DNA of 64,000 nt from an uncultured Roseicyclus sp. (GTDB lineage: Bacteria; Pseudomonadota; Alphaproteobacteria; Rhodobacterales; Rhodobacteraceae): positions 744,001-808,000 of the forward strand of contig CANLLF010000004.1 of the NCBI GenBank assembly GCA_947491935.1, written 5' to 3'. Under the pieces are notes generated by a model. That model was not told where the DNA came from and made no database searches. It worked only from the letters and a program-made list of their open reading frames with translations. Every line of letters starts with the position of its first letter. The stretch's first letter is position 1. The position numbers were made by a program, and so were the translations under genes. This document shows, piece by piece, positions 60,512 to 64,000 of this stretch.

Positions 60512-61324
60512 CTATTTCGTCGCCAATATGAGGGCTTGAGTAAGGTCGGCATCCTCCGACTTCAGGCCTTCGATCACGGAGAAATGGTGGTGGTCGCCGT
60601 CGATGGTGCATTTCGATTCCACACCTAGACCTGACCACATCATATCAAGAAGCTTCGCTTGTCTAATGAATTCAGGGCGTTCTCCGCCGCCAGTCCAGGC
60701 ATGAAATCGCACGCCGTCAACACATCGATGCAAAACGGCGCTTTCACGTGTTGCCTCTTCCATGTCGAGACAAAGCGTTTCGTTCATTTTTGTATTCAGT
60801 AGAGGTCGTAGATCGTGGAGACCGCTAATGGAAAGACACATCTCTATCCGATCAAGGATGCTTCGGTGCAGGGGCGTGTCGTCACAGATCATTCGGCTGA
60901 CAAGATGGCCTCCGGCAGAATGGCCCGCGATGCGGACTGGGCCGTCAACGCGCGCTGCTGCCGTCTGGATCGCTTTTGCGATCTGCCCGGTCATGTGGCT
61001 GATCCGCGCCTTCGGTGCCAGTGTGTAACTGGGTAAACAGACTGCCCAACCCTTGGCGCGCGCGCCTTCGGCCAGATCGGTCCAATAGGATTTATCAAGC
61101 CGCATCCAGTATCCGCCGTGGACGAATACGACCAACCCCTTGGGCGACCCTTCCGGCAAAACCACATCAAATCTTTCCCTGGGATGCGCGCCGTAAGGGA
61201 TATCGGTTTCGATACCCGCAGTCCTAGAGCGATAGGCTTGCGCGCGCTCGGCCCAGAACGCAGGGAGTTCGGCGGATCCAGCCACATGGCCCATATTGTC
61301 AAAGGCGGTGTCCCAGTTCGTCAT
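60512..61324 (-). CDS. Alpha/beta hydrolase, formamidase/esterase type
   Basis: A 270-residue alpha/beta hydrolase of the HSL/kynurenine-formamidase-like group: oxyanion motif HGGYWMRLDKSYW, nucleophile Ser in IAGHSAGGHLV, late His in DGDHHHFSVIEG. It probably cleaves an ester or formamide made by the flavin monooxygenase encoded further upstream on the same strand. It is the last gene of the four-gene minus-strand group; only six bases separate it from the cupin stop. Confidence 0.83.
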   Translation of the reverse strand: MTNWDTAFDNMGHVAGSAELPAFWAERAQAYRSRTAGIETDIPYGAHPRERFDVVLPEGSPKGLVVFVHGGYWMRLDKSYWTDLAEGARAKGWAVCLPSYTLAPKARISHMTGQIAKAIQTAAARVDGPVRIAGHSAGGHLVSRMICDDTPLHRSILDRIEMCLSISGLHDLRPLLNTKMNETLCLDMEEATRESAVLHRCVDGVRFHAWTGGGERPEFIRQAKLLDMMWSGLGVESKCTIDGDHHHFSVIEGLKSEDADLTQALILATK

Positions 61325-61330
61325 CTGGTA

Positions 61331-61771
61331 CTACTCGTTTGCTTCAGGCGGCAGAAAATCAACGTCATGCTCCGCAGAAATGCGCACCACCTCTTCGACG
61401 TCGGTCATGTCGTGAAGCTCTTCAAACAGCTCTTTCAACTTGCCCGCAGGTGATACCCAAAACAGTGCCCGCGCCGGTTTGTCGGATTTGTTGAAATACC
61501 CATGCGGCACACCCTTGGGCATCCGCACCAGATCCCCTGCCTTGGCCTTGGACCACACGCCGTCCAATTTCAGGTCCAGCTCCCCTTCCTGGACGAGGAT
61601 GAATTCATCTTGGGTGGGGTGGATGTGGACGGGCACAAATTCGCCGGGCCCGGAGTTGGTCTCAAAGGCAAACGTGCTCTCGCACCAGGCCTTTATGTAA
61701 TAAGTCTGGCCCAGAATGTTCAGCTTGGTGCCTTCGCCGTTGCGGGTGATGCCGCCGTCGAGATCTTTCAT
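61331..61771 (-). CDS. Cupin-domain protein (paralogue 1)
   Basis: A 146-residue single-domain cupin. The metal-site pattern HIHPTQDEF with the second motif PKGVPHGYFN is complete. It is similar along its whole length to the cupin at 63395-63853 and both end in VDFLPP. The ATG at 61771 has AAGGAG about five bases upstream; an ATG five codons earlier overlaps that site. It may be a small dioxygenase or binding protein acting with the flavin monooxygenase between the two cupins. Confidence 0.83.
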   Translation of the reverse strand: MKDLDGGITRNGEGTKLNILGQTYYIKAWCESTFAFETNSGPGEFVPVHIHPTQDEFILVQEGELDLKLDGVWSKAKAGDLVRMPKGVPHGYFNKSDKPARALFWVSPAGKLKELFEELHDMTDVEEVVRISAEHDVDFLPPEANE

Positions 61772-61894
61772 GGTTTTCTCCTTCATCTGCGCAGTCCGCG
61801 CGTGTTGTGGCCCGCAGGCGTACTGTCATGATCTTTCCAAACTACCGTACGCCTGCTCCTTCCTTTGGTCTCTCTCCTCCTGAAACCGCCTTGC

Positions 61895-63382
61895 TCAACC
61901 CGCTTGATATTGTGGACAGGAGGCAAGGAATTCGCCGTATGCCTTGTGGTTGGGATAGCTGAATTGCTCGGCCAGCGGGTTGGATCGCTTGCGTTTCCTT
62001 GCACCCATGTCGGCCAGAAGCTCATCGAAATGCTTGAAGTGGAACGGGGCAGAACACAGGCCGCCATAGATCTGGGCGGCAGGGCGTTCATTGCGCCGCC
62101 AGTTCAGCATCATCTCGATGCTTTGGGTCATCTCATCGGCTGTCGGCTGGCGTTCCAACTGACCGTCAGCATATCGAACCAGCCAGTTGGCGATCATTTC
62201 TGCCGAGAGGACCGTGCAGAAGCTGGAGTTGAAACCAACAAAGCCCATGTCTGGCAGATCCGGGTTCACCGCCAGGCGGTAGACGCGGTACTGCCCGTCC
62301 GCCTCTACCAGCTTGTCTTGCGCCGATTGCGGCAGATATGGCACGCCCAACTTCCACCCCACTGCCAGGATCGAGGTATCAGCCTCGATCTTGTCACCGT
62401 TGGTCAGGACGATGGTCCTGCCGTCATATCGGTCATAGGTGCCTTGAACGTTCTTGATCGTGCCCGCCTTGAGCGCCTCGAACAGGCCTGGCGTGACAAT
62501 GGGAACCGAACACGAGACCTCTTTTTCAATCGGCGTCTTTGGCACCATTCCGTATTTCTTGAGGCCAAGCTGAGTTTTCAGCAATGTCTCCAGCCCTCGG
62601 AAGTTCGCCCAGACCAGCGGCTTGAACAGCATCGCCACGGCACGCTGCAGGCCGGTCTTGCCCCAGGTGTTGAACTGCTGTTCCTGCGCGCGCATGTAGA
62701 GCAGCCGCTTGAAATTGATCCCACCCACAAAATACGGCACGCGCCACACAGGCTCCAGATAGACCCAATGCACGGATCTTGCACCATTGTTGGCTGCGTT
62801 GACGGCGATATCGGTGGCGGATTTCGAGCCGCCCAGAACTACCACCCGCTTGTCCTTGATCATCGCGGGGTCTGTGTATTCGGACGAATGCATGACCTCG
62901 CCTCCGGCCGCCACGAACGCGTCTTGCCCGGGGTGGGTGATGATATTCTTGTCCGAGAACTGGCCCGTACAGACCGAGACGAAATCAAAATCTTCTTCCC
63001 AGATATGGCTGCCGGCCTCCAACACAAGCGTCCAGCCCGACTGGCCATCGGCGCGCCGGCCCATCGATTTGACGCAGGTGTTCAACCGGAACAGCCGCGC
63101 CAGATCATGCTTTTGAGCGTAGGAGTGTAGATAAGCGTGAACCTGCGGCCCCTTGGGCCATTCCGGGTACTCCTCCGGCATCGGATGATCGGTGTAACAA
63201 TACAGGTCTTTCGGCGATTGGGTCTGCACATCGGGGTACGACCGGCTGAGTTCCCACACGCCGCCAAAGTCATGGCTGCGCTCAAAGCCCACCACGCGGT
63301 GGCCGCGCTCGTCAAAAGCCTTGGCCGCGGCAAGGCCCGAGACGCCGCCGCCGATCACGGCAACTTTCTTGCGTTTAATCAT
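61895..63382 (-). CDS. Flavin-containing monooxygenase
   Basis: A 495-residue class B flavin monooxygenase. The FAD-binding motif VAVIGGGVSGLAAAKAF is at the N-terminus and the NADPH motif VVVLGGSKSATDIAV near residue 185. The FMO fingerprint region reads VCTGQFSDKNIITHPG, a divergent form of FxGxxxHxxxY/F, so N-oxygenation and Baeyer-Villiger reactions are both possible. About 120 bases separate it from the downstream cupin gene. The flanking cupins and hydrolase suggest oxygenation followed by ester or ring opening. Confidence 0.85.
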   Translation of the reverse strand: MIKRKKVAVIGGGVSGLAAAKAFDERGHRVVGFERSHDFGGVWELSRSYPDVQTQSPKDLYCYTDHPMPEEYPEWPKGPQVHAYLHSYAQKHDLARLFRLNTCVKSMGRRADGQSGWTLVLEAGSHIWEEDFDFVSVCTGQFSDKNIITHPGQDAFVAAGGEVMHSSEYTDPAMIKDKRVVVLGGSKSATDIAVNAANNGARSVHWVYLEPVWRVPYFVGGINFKRLLYMRAQEQQFNTWGKTGLQRAVAMLFKPLVWANFRGLETLLKTQLGLKKYGMVPKTPIEKEVSCSVPIVTPGLFEALKAGTIKNVQGTYDRYDGRTIVLTNGDKIEADTSILAVGWKLGVPYLPQSAQDKLVEADGQYRVYRLAVNPDLPDMGFVGFNSSFCTVLSAEMIANWLVRYADGQLERQPTADEMTQSIEMMLNWRRNERPAAQIYGGLCSAPFHFKHFDELLADMGARKRKRSNPLAEQFSYPNHKAYGEFLASCPQYQAG

Positions 63383-63394
63383 GGTCTTGGCCCT

Positions 63395-63853
63395 TCACTT
63401 CGCGTCTGGGGGCGGCGGCAGGAAGTCGACCTCGTGCATTGCGGAGAGGCGCACGAGTTCGCCCGGGTCTGTCACGCCATCGAGCTGAATGAACAGATCG
63501 AACAGCTTGCGCGCGGGGGCGACGCCAAAGACGCATGTGGCCTCCCCTCCGGACCGGTTGAAGATGCCGTGTGACTTACCCATCGGCATGCACACCAGAT
63601 CACCCGCGCTTGCTTTGTGGGCCGTTACACTGCCCTCGTCATGGCCAAACTCGATCTCCAACTCGCCGGTCAGGATGTTGATCCACTCGTCCTGTGTCGG
63701 GTGGATGTGGGGCGGCACGAAGGTGTCTGCGGGCACCGTCGCATGCCAGACGAAGGCGTTCGCGCTGTGCAGTTTGGGCACGTAGGTTTGCCCCACGACG
63801 TTCCATGCGATGTTGTCGATGCCACCGGTTGCCGGTGTTATGCCACGGTCCAT
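63395..63853 (-). CDS. Cupin-domain protein (paralogue 2)
   Basis: A 152-residue cupin with the metal pattern HIHPTQDEW, then PMGKSHGIFN. It shares the HPTQDE core, the later H and the VDFLPP end with the cupin at 61331-61771, so the two are duplicates that have diverged. It starts the minus-strand group with the monooxygenase 12 bases downstream. The 147 bases between it and the right edge contain an A/T-rich stretch (63923-63950) that could hold the promoter. Confidence 0.83.
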   Translation of the reverse strand: MDRGITPATGGIDNIAWNVVGQTYVPKLHSANAFVWHATVPADTFVPPHIHPTQDEWINILTGELEIEFGHDEGSVTAHKASAGDLVCMPMGKSHGIFNRSGGEATCVFGVAPARKLFDLFIQLDGVTDPGELVRLSAMHEVDFLPPPPDAK

Positions 63854-64000
63854 TGGTCATTCCCCTGTTTTGATAACTGCCCGACACCTTGGCCGGGGTC
63901 GCCGGGCTGCCTTATCCAGAAAACGAAAGAATTTACTTTAAGCTTGAAATTCCGAGCCAAACTTCGGAGGCTTTTGGTTGGGGAGGGGCCATTTTGCTGG

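Noticed and set aside
1-64000. tRNA, rRNA, CRISPR arrays, insertion sequences and prophage
   Set aside because: Looked for by eye on both strands; no cloverleaf-like sequence, direct-repeat array, transposase or integrase motif was found.

Overview
The window reads as chromosomal DNA of a GC-rich marine alphaproteobacterium of the Rhodobacterales (Roseobacter group). The reasons are the protein style, the gene content (carnitine catabolism, TAXI-type TRAP transporter, oligopeptide-type ABC operons, DUF1523 membrane protein) and the compact layout with many 1-base (TGATG/TAATG) and 4-base (ATGA) stop/start overlaps. I saw no rRNA, tRNA, CRISPR array, transposase, integrase or prophage gene, so this is metabolic chromosome rather than a mobile island.

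Region 1 (1-4.3 kb): the 3' end of a GH42 beta-galactosidase, a convergent pair of hairpins, a GAPDH-family dehydrogenase overlapping a succinate-semialdehyde-type dehydrogenase, and a redoxin. Region 2 (4.3-14.1 kb): a carnitine/gamma-butyrobetaine catabolic operon on the minus strand (acyl-CoA dehydrogenase, ADP-forming CoA ligase, CaiD-like hydratase, BKACE/DUF849 dehydrocarnitine-cleavage enzyme, lipocalin, small membrane protein, carnitine dehydrogenase fused to a thioesterase). It is divergent from a CdhR/GlxA-like regulator followed by a ThDP-dependent decarboxylase. Region 3 (14.2-17.15 kb): a copper export unit (CopA, CueR) with a textbook CueR promoter. Region 4: a class III adenylate cyclase.

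Region 5 (18.9-37.7 kb): a large amide / N-carbamoyl / hydantoin or oxoproline scavenging locus. A ten-gene minus-strand operon carries a hydantoin-racemase-like protein, a peptide-type ABC importer (binding protein, two permeases, two ATPases), HyuB, HyuA, an M20 dipeptidase and an amidohydrolase. Facing it are an M20-type amidohydrolase plus nitrilase on one side, and IclR, an M28-like peptidase and a quinone-oxidoreductase-like protein on the other. Two identically built 19-bp inverted repeats flank iclR and are probable operators. The binding protein appears circularly permuted: the lobe normally at the C-terminus comes first.

Region 6 (38-43.7 kb): MarR and a sulfatase / phosphonate monoester hydrolase, divergent from a TAXI-TRAP transporter with a 30-bp palindrome between them. 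Region 7 (43.9-46.9 kb): an ECF42-type sigma factor with its DGPF (YCII) partner and downstream VOC, MAPEG and TfoX-domain genes; two matching candidate promoters can be seen. Region 8 (47-53.3 kb): a GntR-controlled oxidative pathway (DUF1185 protein, alpha/beta hydrolase, flavin reductase with a degenerate Nudix-like tail, luciferase-like monooxygenase, aldehyde dehydrogenase), Rut-like in its enzyme types. Region 9 (53.6-60.2 kb): a six-gene operon of unknown function built around an unusual AAA ATPase with coiled-coil and membrane partners. Region 10 (60.5-63.9 kb): an alpha/beta hydrolase, a flavin monooxygenase and two paralogous cupins.

The two best candidates for something undescribed are the permuted binding protein (31576-33225) and the AAA-ATPase operon (53642-60183). 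All family calls come from reading motifs; no database search was run.
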